Shown here: positions 32,519 to 42,094 of the stretch, piece by piece
Layout of the letters: every line of letters begins with the position of its first letter
Numbering within the stretch: position 1 is the stretch's first letter
DNA from: Faecalibacterium sp. I4-1-79
GTDB taxonomy: Bacteria > Bacillota > Clostridia > Oscillospirales > Ruminococcaceae
Length of the DNA: 64,000 nt
Direction of reading: 5' to 3'
NCBI RefSeq assembly: GCF_023347235.1
Contig: NZ_CP094467.1
Span: 3,100,001 to 3,164,000, forward strand
Translations under genes and position numbers: made by a program
The notes under the pieces: generated by a model
The model's database searches: none
Told to the model about the DNA's origin: nothing
What the model saw: only the letters and a program-made list of their open reading frames with translations

Positions 32519-33660
32519 TTTCATTCTATAAAAAGCCGCTTCTCAGCGGTCCTTCTGCCAAAATAATACGCCCTGCCGTCTCCTCTGTCAAGGAGTTTAG
32601 TCATTTTCAGAGATTTTAAAAAAGATTTCGTTATTGGAGCTTCCCCTGCGGCATAGAGGAGGCAAAACGTTTCCCGCATCGAAAAAATTTCGTCCCTGTA
32701 AACTTGTCTGTTTCTGCTTGGCAACGCCCGGTGGGAGTGCTATTTTTACTTTGTGAATTTGTTTCGCCTAACCATCTGAGGGGTTTTTCCCCCTGCATTT
32801 TTTTGCATCGATTGTTAGACAATGGTCAAAAATGCAACATCCTGTTGCTGCCGGCAATAGAAAGATCTACCGCAGACAGAAAATGGGGTTTGTTCTGATT
32901 CACATAGCGTATTTTTTCCTAAAGCTACAATATGTGTCATACTTTTCTTGCTTCACTTCAATAAATTTTTCAAAACCCTCTTGACGCATTCTACATGCCG
33001 TGGTATTTTTCTTGTAAATCCCATTGATTTTGTGGATTGGTTTAAATTCATCCACAAAATGTGGTCGTGTTCATTTTGAACACAGCCACAGAAAGTGGTT
33101 GGTTATCACCGTGAGACCCACCACTTCAGTGAGGAAAAGTCCACGAAAGAATTTACCGCCCCGCAACACACCCGATTCATTTTGCCGCCGATTCACCCGA
33201 CAAAATCATCGCTGCGCTGCGTGGGCGGTATTTTTCTTTTAGGAAGTGTACCTTGAAAATTTCATGAGCCGACCGGACGTGATACCGACTTTCCGTCAAC
33301 GCCGCTGCACAAACAGGGGCAGGAACTTCGTTCGGAGCAAACGGTGATCAACATACACGAGCAGCGGAACTCTCTACTTATTTTTGCGTCTTAACAATTC
33401 GGAAACATTTGTTAAAAATACGTTTTGAGCGCAGTGGTAGAGGGCAAGAACCGTCCCGTGGCCACAAATTTTCAATTCTTGAAAATTTCCTGTCCATCCG
33501 GGACTTCACTTCTTCAATGCGTCTGCATTTCCGAAGTGATCTTGTTGGGGCGTGCCTGCCCCAAACCCTGCTCATCATTCGTGCCTTACGGCACGAATGG
33601 AACGGCGTGTCGTGCTTTACATAACTTCACCGAGGAGTTATCGAACAGACAGGAGGTACA
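32519..33660. other. Intergenic region with hairpins, possible oriT of the mobilisation module
   Basis: No convincing gene. Strong inverted repeats are at 33027-33060 (11-bp perfect arms), 33061-33089 (10 of 12 paired), 33466-33488 (10-bp perfect arms) and 33577-33598 (9-bp arms, TTAC loop). All lie upstream of the MobC and relaxase genes, where an origin of transfer is expected. A 27-codon frame at 33265 shares a leader with the small frames at 204 and 12551. A boundary between the long operon and the module must lie here but is not obvious. Confidence 0.4.
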
Positions 33661-34095
33661 ATGACCAAAACGAATGTTCAACCGATTCCTAGCAATTCCC
33701 AGCACCACGACACGCCGAACAACAAAACGCACGTCATCAAGTTCCGTGTGACAGCGGAGGAAAAAGCGTCACTGGAACTCACTTGCAAACTCCTGAATCT
33801 CTCCCTCTCCACCTTCATCCGCCGCGCCATCCACAATGTCAAGATCGAGAAAACGGTCATCGTTGCCGGTGGCGGAGAAGAAACCCTGACCGCTGTTTCC
33901 ACCCTGCTTGCTCAGTGCAGCAAGGTGGGCGGAAACCTCAACCAGCTTGCAAGGCACTTCAATTCCGGCGGTGCGGACACCGAGCAGATACGAGCGAAAA
34001 TCCTTGACGAACTTGCAGACCTGACTGCATTCCGGCTCAGCGCCGAGAAAGTTCTGGGTGAACTGTATGGCAACGCTCAAGCATATCGCCTCTAA
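33661..34095 (+). CDS. mobC: MobC-like mobilisation accessory protein
   Basis: 144 residues. A ribbon-helix-helix-like region HVIKFRVTAEEKASLEL and LNLSLSTFIRRAIHN binds oriT DNA. The C-terminal half has the MobC signature SKVGGNLNQLARHFNSGG. It would open the origin of transfer for the relaxase encoded downstream. Start ATG 33661 follows CAGGAGG. Its 3' end overlaps the relaxase start by 29 bp. Confidence 0.85.
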   Translation: MTKTNVQPIPSNSQHHDTPNNKTHVIKFRVTAEEKASLELTCKLLNLSLSTFIRRAIHNVKIEKTVIVAGGGEETLTAVSTLLAQCSKVGGNLNQLARHFNSGGADTEQIRAKILDELADLTAFRLSAEKVLGELYGNAQAYRL

Positions 34096-35602
34096 AAACT
34101 CGGACTACTCTGCCATTGAAGCGTATCTCATTTACCAGCACGATACGTTCACTGGAAAGCAACTTCTGGATGAACAAGGCAAGCCGAAGCTGCGGAATTC
34201 GTACCTGCTCGACACCCTTGAGTGCGGCGATTTCTCGTTCGCAACGGCCTGTCTGCTGGCAAACCGCAAGTATGGCAAGAACACCCAACGCGATGATATT
34301 AAGAGCCATCAGTATATCATCAGCTTCGACCCCAGAGATGCAGCCGACAACGGCTTGACCATGGAAAAAGCACAGGCACTTGGCCTGAAATTCTGCGAAG
34401 AAAACTTCTCCGGTCACCCCGCCATCGTCTGCACTCACCCGGATGGGCATAACCATTCGGGAAACATCCACGTCCACATTGTGATCGGCAGTATCCGCAC
34501 ACGAGAGGTGGAACGTAAGCCCTATATGCAAAAGCCCCGTGACTGGCGTGAGGGTATGAAGCACTCCAGCACAGCCCAGACCATGCGGCACTTGCGTGTT
34601 GAGGTCATGGAACTGTGCGAGGGTGCCGGACTGTACCAGATCGACCTGCTCAACGGCTCGAAAGAGCGCGTGAGCGAAGCGGAGTATTGGGCAAGGCGGC
34701 GTGGGCAGCAGAAGCTCGACCTTGCAAACGCAGCCCTTGCCGCAGCCGGACAACCACCCCAGCAGAAGAAGTTTGAAACTGTAAAGAATATCTTGCGGAA
34801 ACAGATTTCTTCGGTGCTGTACCGCACAACGAGTTTTGAAGATTTTTCTGACAAGCTCATGCAGCAGTACGGCATTGCTGTCAAGGAAAGCCGTGGACAA
34901 CTCAGCTATCTGCCCTCTGGCAGAACAAAGTTTATCCGGGCGAAACATCTCGGTGACAAATTCGATAAGACGACAGTGCTTGCCACGTTGCAGACAAACA
35001 CTGAGCGCAAACCCAAGGCGCAGTTCAAACAGGATACCATCGGGAAACTGATCGATATCCAGTCGAGGATGACCGAGGGCAAAGGCATTGGCTATAAGCG
35101 TTGGCTCACGAAACACAATCTTCAAGTGATGGCACAGACCGTGAAGCTTCTGCAGGAAAAGGGCTTGACCGACGAGGACGCCTTGAACCAGCGCATCGCT
35201 GAACTGGAAACCAAGTATCACGACTCGCTGGCGGTGGTGAAAGACCTCGAAGGTCGCATGAAAGCCAACAATGAGCTGCGCTATCACATCGCAGCCTACA
35301 CCAGCACCAAGAATGTTGCCCAGCAGTTAAAGACCGCCAAGCGCCCCGCAGTCTTTGAGGAGCAGCACCGTGCAGAGCTGACAGCGTACCGGGCGGCAGC
35401 AGCCTATTTCAAGGCAAATGACCTCACCAAGCTGCCCAGCCCGAAAAAACTGGAAGCCGAGTATGCGCAGCTGGCATCCGAAAAGGCAAAGTTCTACGAG
35501 CAGTACAAGGAAGCTAAAGAGGAACTGCTCAAACTGAAAACCGCAAAGCAGAATGTTGCGTCCTTTTTCCGGGAGGAAGAACCGGCGCAGCAGGAGAGAT
35601 AA
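34067..35602 (+). CDS. MobP-type relaxase
   Basis: 511 residues. The N-terminal relaxase domain starts MATLKHIASKNSDYSAIEAY, with the likely catalytic Tyr in the first 30 residues. The metal-binding triad is in GHNHSGNIHVHIVIGS near 140-150. A long helical, coiled-coil C-terminus ends EEEPAQQER. It nicks oriT and carries the strand during conjugal mobilisation. ATG 34067 is preferred over GTG 34058, both overlapping mobC. A near-identical second copy runs off the window at 62670-64000. Confidence 0.88.
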   Translation: MATLKHIASKNSDYSAIEAYLIYQHDTFTGKQLLDEQGKPKLRNSYLLDTLECGDFSFATACLLANRKYGKNTQRDDIKSHQYIISFDPRDAADNGLTMEKAQALGLKFCEENFSGHPAIVCTHPDGHNHSGNIHVHIVIGSIRTREVERKPYMQKPRDWREGMKHSSTAQTMRHLRVEVMELCEGAGLYQIDLLNGSKERVSEAEYWARRRGQQKLDLANAALAAAGQPPQQKKFETVKNILRKQISSVLYRTTSFEDFSDKLMQQYGIAVKESRGQLSYLPSGRTKFIRAKHLGDKFDKTTVLATLQTNTERKPKAQFKQDTIGKLIDIQSRMTEGKGIGYKRWLTKHNLQVMAQTVKLLQEKGLTDEDALNQRIAELETKYHDSLAVVKDLEGRMKANNELRYHIAAYTSTKNVAQQLKTAKRPAVFEEQHRAELTAYRAAAAYFKANDLTKLPSPKKLEAEYAQLASEKAKFYEQYKEAKEELLKLKTAKQNVASFFREEEPAQQER

Positions 35603-35614
35603 AGGAGTGTGCGT

Positions 35615-36556
35615 ATGATCAACCTGAAAATCGACCCGGAGTTCCAGTCCCAGATTCCTCCTCTGACCGATGATGAATTTAAGCAGCTTGAAGAAAATAT
35701 CCTGAAAGAGGGCAAGCTGATTTCTCCTTTGATCGTCTGGGGCAATACCCTTGTTGATGGTCACAATCGTTATGCGATTCTTCAGAAACACCCCGAAATC
35801 TGCTTTTCTACTATGCCGCTCCTGTTTGAAAGCAGAGAAGAAGTCCTCGCTTGGATTTGTAAGAACCAGTTGGGGCGGCGCAACCTCACGCCGGAGCAGA
35901 AGCTGTTCCTCATCGGCAAGCAGTACGAAGCGGAACGTGCGGAACATGGCTGTACTCGTGACGATGTCCAGCGCACAAACGGTCAGTTTAGCCGGAGTTC
36001 CCAAAATGGGAACTTCGGTGAGAGCGTTAAAACGTGTGAGCGTATCGCCAAGGAAAACGGTGTCAGTAAAAACACTGTTCTTCGTGCCTCGAAGTATATG
36101 AGAGGCGTGGAGATTGCGGAAGAACTGATACCGGGCTTAAAGCAGAGCATCCTGTCCGGACAGACGAAAGTGTCCAAAGCTGATATGCACCGCCTCGCCA
36201 AGGTTGCCTACAATGACCGTGCACAAACTTTGCAGGATATTCTGCACCCGGAGCTGAAGGTGGAACCGACACCTGACGCTGATGGTGTGATCCGCGTTCC
36301 GGGCAAAGCGCCTGTCATGCCATTCCGAAAGTTTGAATCGATTTATGACAGCGATGCTTACCCGGAGGATGTACGGTACGAGTATGTAGCTCTGGAAGAG
36401 CTCACTACTCGTTTCCGTATTTCGTTCAGCTACCAGTTGGAGCAGATGCCCGATAATGCACAGCGTGATGTGATTCTGGAGATCATTCACAAGCACAAGG
36501 ACTACCTTGCTTCTCTGGAAGCCGCACTCGCAGATGTTAAAGACCAGACAGCATAA
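35615..36556 (+). CDS. ParB/KorB-like protein of the mobilisation module
   Basis: 313 residues. The ParB-like domain has INLKIDPEFQSQIPPLTDDE, NILKEGKLISPLIVWGNTL, VDGHNRY and WICKNQLGRRNLTPEQ. A helix-turn-helix with ERIAKENGVSKNTVLRASKY lies near 140. ATG 35615 follows AAAGGAG, 12 bp after the relaxase stop. It probably regulates or stabilises the module. Paralogues are at 12696 and 61708. Confidence 0.8.
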   Translation: MINLKIDPEFQSQIPPLTDDEFKQLEENILKEGKLISPLIVWGNTLVDGHNRYAILQKHPEICFSTMPLLFESREEVLAWICKNQLGRRNLTPEQKLFLIGKQYEAERAEHGCTRDDVQRTNGQFSRSSQNGNFGESVKTCERIAKENGVSKNTVLRASKYMRGVEIAEELIPGLKQSILSGQTKVSKADMHRLAKVAYNDRAQTLQDILHPELKVEPTPDADGVIRVPGKAPVMPFRKFESIYDSDAYPEDVRYEYVALEELTTRFRISFSYQLEQMPDNAQRDVILEIIHKHKDYLASLEAALADVKDQTA

Positions 36557-36604
36557 CAACAGGCACATGGTATGCTGTTCACAGATGTCCAAAGGAGCGT
36601 GCGT

Positions 36605-36997
36605 TTGAACAAAAAGAAAAAGTCCACAAACACTTCCCCTTACCCCGATGAAGTCATCGACCGTCTGGCACGGGCATTCTACCCGGCCATTCTTGCCTGC
36701 TGGAACAGCGAGGAAGGCCAGCGGGAGTTTGCTACATGGCAGGCGGAACAGGCTCATCACGCCACTAGTAAAGAAAAACAGAGCGTTCCCGACGGGGAAC
36801 GCCCTGTTGTACATATCGCTATCGTATGTGGATTTTTCAGGGTGCGTCCTATTCAGGGGCGCACCCTTTTTTTGTTTTGCCTTATTTCACCTTGTTTCGC
36901 AGTTCTTTTTTCGTTGCCCACAGGCTGTAAGCGCAGGCGATCACCTCGGACACCCAGAACGCAAACCACGCCCTGTCGATGCCCATGGTGCGGATGA
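36605..36997 (+). CDS. Small hypothetical protein following ParB-like gene
   Basis: The first 75 or so residues (LNKKKKSTNTSPYPDEVID, ILACWNSEEGQREFATWQ) are nearly identical to those at 61563-61183, so the N-terminal part is probably real. A TTG at 36605, seven bases after AAAGGAG, is the likeliest start. The frame then runs through the terminator at 36839-36873 and into sequence antisense to a MATE gene, so the last 50 residues are probably not genuine. No recognised family. Confidence 0.45.
   Translation: MNKKKKSTNTSPYPDEVIDRLARAFYPAILACWNSEEGQREFATWQAEQAHHATSKEKQSVPDGERPVVHIAIVCGFFRVRPIQGRTLFLFCLISPCFAVLFSLPTGCKRRRSPRTPRTQTTPCRCPWCG
36839..36873 (+). terminator. Terminator ending the mobilisation module
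   Basis: AGGGTGCGTCC pairs with GGGGCGCACCCT across a TATTCA loop and is followed by seven T. The same hairpin ends the second module at 61291-61329 on the minus strand. Shared sequence stops about 13 bp further on, which marks the module boundary. Confidence 0.8.
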
Positions 36998-38222
36998 GAA
37001 GCCACAGGCAGGGCACCAATACCACCAACTGCCGCAAGGCAGCGCCGATCATGTTGACCACGCCGTTGCCAAGACCGGAGGCAAAGTAGCCGCACAGAAT
37101 AGTTGTGACCGCAAACAGGAAAGTTACCGAAATGATGCGCAGGGCAGGCACACCGAAAGCCAGCATCTCGTCACTGGCAGAGAACAGCCCCAGCAGTTGC
37201 GCCGGGAACAGCAGGAACACCGCCGTGCCGCACAGGGCAAACACCACGCCGGTGGGCAGCAGCACCTTCCATGCCTGCTTTACCCGGTCGGACTGCCCAC
37301 TGCCATAGTTGAAGCCCACCACCGGGATGGCCGCCTGTCCCAGACCATTCACCGGCATCATCAGGAAGTTTTGCAGCTTATAGTAGATGCCGAAGAACGC
37401 TACCGCCGTGGAGGACACCCCCAGGAGAATGCCGTTGACCGCAAAGGTCATCACGCTGCCGATGGCCTGCATCACGATGGTAGGCAGCCCCACCCGGTAG
37501 ATGTCGGCCACATCCTGCCACAAAAAGCGGTAGCCCTTTAACCGGACGTGGATGACCGGGTTTTTGACCTGGTTGAACCACAGCGCCGCCGCTGCACCGA
37601 TGAGTTGCCCGATGACGGTGGCGATGGCTGCGCCCCGGATTCCCATGGCCGGGCAGCCCAGCAGGCCAAAGATCATAATGGGGTCGAGAATAATGTTGAC
37701 CACTGCGCCGATGATAAGGGAAACCATGGACAGCACAGTATCACCCACGGCCTGCAGCAGCCGCTGCCCGTAGGTCTGTAAAAAGATGCCCCAGCAGAAC
37801 ACGAGATTCACCGAGAGGTATTCCCGACAGAGCTGCTGCAGTTCCGGGTCGCCCGTCAGAGCGGCGGCGATCTGGTTCGAGAACAGCAGCCCCACCAGCG
37901 TGAACACCAGCGAAGTGCCCAGCATCAGGAACAGCCCGGTGGTGGCGGCACGGCAGGCTTCCTCCGGCTTTTTCTGCCCCAGCTTGCGGGAGAGCAGAGC
38001 ATTCAGGCCCACGGCGGTGCCCACGCCGATGGCAATCATCAAAAACTGGATGGCATATACAAGAGAGGCGGCGGTCAGGGCTGTTTCCGACAGCCGTGCC
38101 ACAAAAATGCTATCCACGATGTTATACAGCGATTGGATGAGCAGCGATAGCATCAGCGGTACCGCCATGGTGTACAGCAGGGGGCGGATGGGCATTTCTG
38201 CCAGTTTGTTTTTCGGGTTCAT
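36882..38222 (-). CDS. MATE family efflux transporter
   Basis: 446 residues, twelve membrane segments. LYNIVDSIFVARLSETALTA and, in the second half, AAIPVVGFNYGSGQSDRVKQ are the paired MATE signatures. It exports drugs or metabolites against Na+ or H+. It follows the siderophore-uptake operon on the same strand, but a strong terminator (38245-38296) separates them. Its stop lies within a few bases of the boundary of the inserted mobilisation module, so the insertion sits directly after it. Start ATG 38222 follows AGGAGG. Confidence 0.88.
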   Translation of the reverse strand: MNPKNKLAEMPIRPLLYTMAVPLMLSLLIQSLYNIVDSIFVARLSETALTAASLVYAIQFLMIAIGVGTAVGLNALLSRKLGQKKPEEACRAATTGLFLMLGTSLVFTLVGLLFSNQIAAALTGDPELQQLCREYLSVNLVFCWGIFLQTYGQRLLQAVGDTVLSMVSLIIGAVVNIILDPIMIFGLLGCPAMGIRGAAIATVIGQLIGAAAALWFNQVKNPVIHVRLKGYRFLWQDVADIYRVGLPTIVMQAIGSVMTFAVNGILLGVSSTAVAFFGIYYKLQNFLMMPVNGLGQAAIPVVGFNYGSGQSDRVKQAWKVLLPTGVVFALCGTAVFLLFPAQLLGLFSASDEMLAFGVPALRIISVTFLFAVTTILCGYFASGLGNGVVNMIGAALRQLVVLVPCLWLLIRTMGIDRAWFAFWVSEVIACAYSLWATKKELRNKVK

Positions 38223-38244
38223 AGGTCCTCCTTTTCAGGCAAAC

Positions 38245-38296
38245 AAAAAAGCGTGAAATCGTTGAGGGGTAGCTTTTCCTCAGGATTTCACGCTTT
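38245..38296 (-). terminator. Terminator of the siderophore-uptake operon
   Basis: AAAGCGTGAAATC pairs with GATTTCACGCTTTTT across a variable loop, and a T run follows on the minus strand. It lies 80 bp after the binding-protein stop. Confidence 0.8.
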
Positions 38297-38375
38297 GTAA
38301 GCCGGCTTTTTGTATTCTTAACGGAAGGTATTATACCGGAGTTTTTTCAAAATTGCAAGAAGAATTTTGAAAAAA

Positions 38376-39404
38376 TCACAGCAGTGCGTTTTCCAGATCG
38401 CTCAGCATTTCGTTCAGTGCTTGAATGCCGCCCTCTGCGGTGTACCAGACATTCGGGTGTGCCAGATAAACGATGTGGCCGTTCTTGTAGGCATCCGTGC
38501 TTTCCACCAGCTCGTTTTCCAGGATCTCCTGTGCCATCTGTGCGCCATCGGTGCCAATGGCTACATCACGATCCATTGCGAAGATGTAGTCGGGGTTCTT
38601 GTCCACAATGAACTCGAAGGAAGCCTCGTTGCCGTGGGTCGAGGTGTCGATATTGGCATCTACGCCGATGTTCTCAAAGCCGATCTCCTTGCCGATGATG
38701 GAGCAGCGGCCATTGTTGCCCAGAACATTGAAGCTGCCGCTGGTGGTCATGCCGACGATGGCAGTCTTGCCCTCTGCAAAGGCTTTCAGGGCGTCGATGC
38801 GGCTGTCAAAATCCGCCATCAGGCTTTCCACATGGTCTTCCAGACCAAAGATAGAAGCGATGGTCATGGCATTTTCACGGGTGCTTTCCACAACGCCCTT
38901 TTCGGCGTCGGTCGCAAGGAAAACAACGGGTGCGATCTCGCACAAAGCATCATAGGATTTGGACAGGCGTCCGCCGATAAAAATGATGTCCGGCTCGCAA
39001 GCCATGACTGCTTCCATATCGGCTTCCTTGATGTTGCCAAGGTTCGCAATGCTGTCATTGGTAACATAGCTCTGAAGATAGTCCAGAGAGGTGGATGCCG
39101 TGCCGACCACACGGTCGCCAACGCCCAGTTCATCCAGAATGTCCAGAGAAGCAAGTTCGAGGATTGCAATGCGCTGCGGGTCAAAGGGCACTTCCACATC
39201 TACCAGTTCCTTTGCACCGTTGAACGCCTTGATGGTCACCGACTCCGGCACGGCTTCCGAGGAAGTGGTAGCTTCGCTGGATGCAGCCACAGAGGATGCC
39301 ACGGAGCTTGCCGTGGAGGAGGAAGCACCACAGGCAGTAAGAACCCCCGCTGCACTCACAGCGGCCATAGCGGTCAAAAACGAACGACGAGAAATTTTCT
39401 TCAT
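38376..39404 (-). CDS. Siderophore-binding lipoprotein (YclQ/FatB/CeuE-like)
   Basis: 342 residues. A twin-Arg-like start KKISRRSFLTAMAAVSAAG leads to the lipobox LTACG (Cys near 25), then a Ser/Ala linker. The mature part is a class III binding protein (PF01497): DPQRIAILELASLDILDELG, YVTNDSIANLGNIKEADMEA and EPDIIFIGGRLSKSYDAL. It captures iron-siderophore at the cell surface for the permease pair. ATG 39404 follows AAAGGAG; an earlier in-frame start is unlikely. It is the last gene of a four-gene operon. Confidence 0.85.
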   Translation of the reverse strand: MKKISRRSFLTAMAAVSAAGVLTACGASSSTASSVASSVAASSEATTSSEAVPESVTIKAFNGAKELVDVEVPFDPQRIAILELASLDILDELGVGDRVVGTASTSLDYLQSYVTNDSIANLGNIKEADMEAVMACEPDIIFIGGRLSKSYDALCEIAPVVFLATDAEKGVVESTRENAMTIASIFGLEDHVESLMADFDSRIDALKAFAEGKTAIVGMTTSGSFNVLGNNGRCSIIGKEIGFENIGVDANIDTSTHGNEASFEFIVDKNPDYIFAMDRDVAIGTDGAQMAQEILENELVESTDAYKNGHIVYLAHPNVWYTAEGGIQALNEMLSDLENALL

Positions 39405-39433
39405 AAGAATGCTCCTTTTAAAAAGTACTGAAA

Positions 39434-40186
39434 TCAATAATATATCGACAAAGGCTTGCCTTCGATCTGCATGATCTCAAAGTCTACCTTGTAGATATCG
39501 GACAGGTTTTCTTTGGTGATCACTTCCTGCACCGTGCCAAACTTTGCGATTTTTCCATTCACAAAGGCGCAGATGTAGTCGGAATAAAACGCAGCATAGT
39601 TGATCTCGTGCAGAACAAGGATCACCGTTTTGCCCAGCTCATCGCACAGGCGGCGGACGATGCGCATGAGGTTGGTTGCGTGGTAAATATCCAGATTGTT
39701 GGTCGGTTCATCCAGCAGGATATACTCGGTGTCCTGCGCAATGACCATGGCAATATAGGCACGCTGCCGCTGACCGCCGGACAGTTCATCGATGAACTGC
39801 TCCTCAAAATCGCCCAGTTCCATGTAGGCAATGGTGCGGTCAATGATCTCGTTGTCCTCTTGGGTCAGCCGTCCGCCGGAGTACGGAAAGCGGCCAAATG
39901 CAACCAGTTCCCGGACAGTCAGCTTCATCTGGACATTGTTGGCTTGGGTCAGGATGGCGAGCCGCTTGCTCAGCTCCCGGCTTTTCCAGCGCGTGATCTC
40001 CGTCCCCTCAAAATCCACAAGACCGCTGTCCCGTGCGATCAGGCGGGACAGCATTCCCATCACGGTGGATTTTCCCGCGCCGTTCGGACCGATGAGGGAA
40101 AGGACTTTACCTTTCGGAATCTCAAAACTCACGCCATCGACAACGGCTTTGCCATCGTAGCGTTTGGTGATCTCTTTTACAAACAT
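39434..40186 (-). CDS. Iron-siderophore ABC transporter ATPase (YclP-like)
   Basis: 250 residues. Walker A GPNGAGKSTVMGML, signature LSGGQRQRAYIAM, Walker B YILLDEPTNNLD and switch His in LVLHEIN are all intact. The length and the YxxDxICAF end segment fit FepC/YclP-type ATPases. It drives uptake through the two permeases encoded just upstream (4-bp gap). Cytosolic, membrane-associated. Confidence 0.9.
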   Translation of the reverse strand: MFVKEITKRYDGKAVVDGVSFEIPKGKVLSLIGPNGAGKSTVMGMLSRLIARDSGLVDFEGTEITRWKSRELSKRLAILTQANNVQMKLTVRELVAFGRFPYSGGRLTQEDNEIIDRTIAYMELGDFEEQFIDELSGGQRQRAYIAMVIAQDTEYILLDEPTNNLDIYHATNLMRIVRRLCDELGKTVILVLHEINYAAFYSDYICAFVNGKIAKFGTVQEVITKENLSDIYKVDFEIMQIEGKPLSIYY

Positions 40187-40190
40187 GGTT

Positions 40191-41159
40191 TTATGCCTTT
40201 CTCTGGGTGAGCAGCAGATACAGGAAATACACGCCGCCGCCCACGGTGATGAACACGCTGACCGGAACCGAGTAAACGAATACCCGTTCCACCAGAAGCT
40301 GTCCGCCGATCAGAACAGCCATACCGAACAAAACAGAGCCGGTGATGAGCTGGCTGTGCCGGTAGGTGCGCAGGAACTGCCGGGAAAGGTTGGCAATGAT
40401 AAGCCCCAGAAATGCCAGCGGCCCAACCATAGCGGTGGCTGTTGCAATGTACAGTGTGACCCCCAGCAGCAGCCGGCGGATGCAGCGGTCATAGTCCACA
40501 CCCAGATTGATGGCCTGATCTTTGCCCAGTGTCAGAACGTCCAGCAGCGCAAGCTCTTTCCGGAAGGCAAAGGCGACCAGCGCAAGAACCGCAACGGACA
40601 GTACCAGAATCGCCGAATTGACATTGGAAAAGCTGGCGACCAGATCCGTCAGCAGCGTGTCGTACTCGTTGGGGTCCATCACACGGGTCAAAGTCGTCTG
40701 GATGCTGGAAAAGAACGAGGTCAGCACCGTGCCGATGAGCAGGACGTACAGAACATTGTGGTTCGTTTTCCGGAACAGATAGCTGTAAATCACGGTGGCA
40801 ACAGCGCCCATAATGGCAAGGTCTACCGCAAAGGCTGCGTTGGCATTGACCGCCAGAAAGCTGCCCGAACCCGCCACAAAGAACACCGCCGTGTGGATCA
40901 GCGAATAAAGCTGGTCCATACCCAGCAGGCAGGGCGTGACGATGGTGTTGTTGATGGTGGACTGAAACACGATGGAAGCACTTCCAATGGCAAATGCCGT
41001 GATGAGCATGGCGATCAGCTTGGGTGTGCGGATACGCATGGCGTAGGCAAATAATTTTTGGTTTTCAAAGTGGACACCCACTGTCATATAGCCTACGCAG
41101 GCCAGCAGAACAAGAAGCAGAAGGATCAGCAGTCGCAGATGATTTTTGTGCGTTTTCAT
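40191..41159 (-). CDS. Iron-siderophore ABC permease (YclO-like)
   Basis: 322 residues, FecCD family, about nine membrane segments. Features are FAIGSASIVFQSTINNTIVT and TPCLLGMDQLYSL near 60-85, and the ATPase-coupling region VGPLAFLGLIIANLSRQFL near 240. The start overlaps the stop of the upstream permease by ATGA (41156-41159). It forms a heterodimer with that protein. The frame is intact. Confidence 0.88.
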   Translation of the reverse strand: MKTHKNHLRLLILLLLVLLACVGYMTVGVHFENQKLFAYAMRIRTPKLIAMLITAFAIGSASIVFQSTINNTIVTPCLLGMDQLYSLIHTAVFFVAGSGSFLAVNANAAFAVDLAIMGAVATVIYSYLFRKTNHNVLYVLLIGTVLTSFFSSIQTTLTRVMDPNEYDTLLTDLVASFSNVNSAILVLSVAVLALVAFAFRKELALLDVLTLGKDQAINLGVDYDRCIRRLLLGVTLYIATATAMVGPLAFLGLIIANLSRQFLRTYRHSQLITGSVLFGMAVLIGGQLLVERVFVYSVPVSVFITVGGGVYFLYLLLTQRKA

Positions 41160-42094
41160 GCTGCACCTCCGGTTTTCTTGGCAGCTTTGCCCAGCCGGAC
41201 TGCCTTGCGTCCATGCCGAAGCCGATACAGCAGCAGACCGACAAACAGGATACTGCCGATAACGCCAACGATCAGCTCGATGGGCAACTCGTAGGGATAG
41301 ATCACAACCCGCCCGATCATATCGCAGACCAGCACGAACACAGCGCCAAACAGAGCGGTATCCACCAGCGTTCCGCGGATCTGGTCACCCTTGAATATTG
41401 CTACGATATTGGGCACGATGAGGCCGATGTAGGAGATCGAGCCGACCACGACAACAACGGATGCCGTGATCATGGCAGCAATGGTCAGACCCATAAACAA
41501 CACCAGATCATACGGAACGCCGAGGTTCTGAGAAAAATCTTTTCCCATGCCCACGATATTGAAGTGGTTGGCAAATACAAATGCCAGAACCACCAGCGGT
41601 ACCGTCAGCCAGACAAGCTCATACCGCCCACGAATGACGGTGGAAAAATGACCGACCAGCCAGCTGGAAAGAGCCTGTGTCATTTCATATTTGTAGGCAA
41701 GATAATTGGTAACACCCATTACGATGTTGGAGAACATGATGCCGACCAGCGGAACCATGACAACATCCTTGAACCGGATACGCTGGATGAACCAGACAAA
41801 GACCCATGTACCGAGAACGGCACAAACGAAGGAAAAGGCAGCACGTCCCCACAGGGTAGAACCCGGTGCAAACAGCAAAGCCAGCAGAATGCCAAACTGT
41901 GCAGAAGAGATCGTCGCGCCTGTGGTGGGCGAAACAAACTTGTTCATGCAGAGCTGCTGCATGATAAGCCCCGCCACGCTCATGCCGATGCCTGTGCAGA
42001 GGATGGCAAGCAGACGCGGCAGGCGGGAGATCAGAAAGATCTCCCATGTTTTCACGCTGCCTGTAAGCAGGTCAAAAAACCGGATATCCAGCAC
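41156..42094 (-). CDS. Iron-siderophore ABC permease (YclN-like), 5' end frameshifted
   Basis: 312 residues from a GTG at 42094, FecCD family. It has SRLPRLLAILCTGIGMSVAG, LCMNKFVSPTTGATIS and SISYIGLIVPNIVAI. YclN-type proteins have one more membrane segment before this start. That segment is present upstream in another frame (HRSTVFLGVLLLIL), and joins SVSSLFAGVLDIRFF if one base of the AAAA run at 42118-42121 (plus strand) is removed. Upstream of the shift no ATG follows the AGGAGGG site, only ATT at 42168-42170. The gene is either broken or starts at a non-standard codon; a sequencing error is also possible. Confidence 0.75.
   Translation of the reverse strand: MLDIRFFDLLTGSVKTWEIFLISRLPRLLAILCTGIGMSVAGLIMQQLCMNKFVSPTTGATISSAQFGILLALLFAPGSTLWGRAAFSFVCAVLGTWVFVWFIQRIRFKDVVMVPLVGIMFSNIVMGVTNYLAYKYEMTQALSSWLVGHFSTVIRGRYELVWLTVPLVVLAFVFANHFNIVGMGKDFSQNLGVPYDLVLFMGLTIAAMITASVVVVVGSISYIGLIVPNIVAIFKGDQIRGTLVDTALFGAVFVLVCDMIGRVVIYPYELPIELIVGVIGSILFVGLLLYRLRHGRKAVRLGKAAKKTGGAA

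Noticed and set aside
32521-32724. 67-codon minus-strand frame before the long operon
   Set aside because: It overlaps the proposed promoter and operator region, has no ribosome site and no family match.
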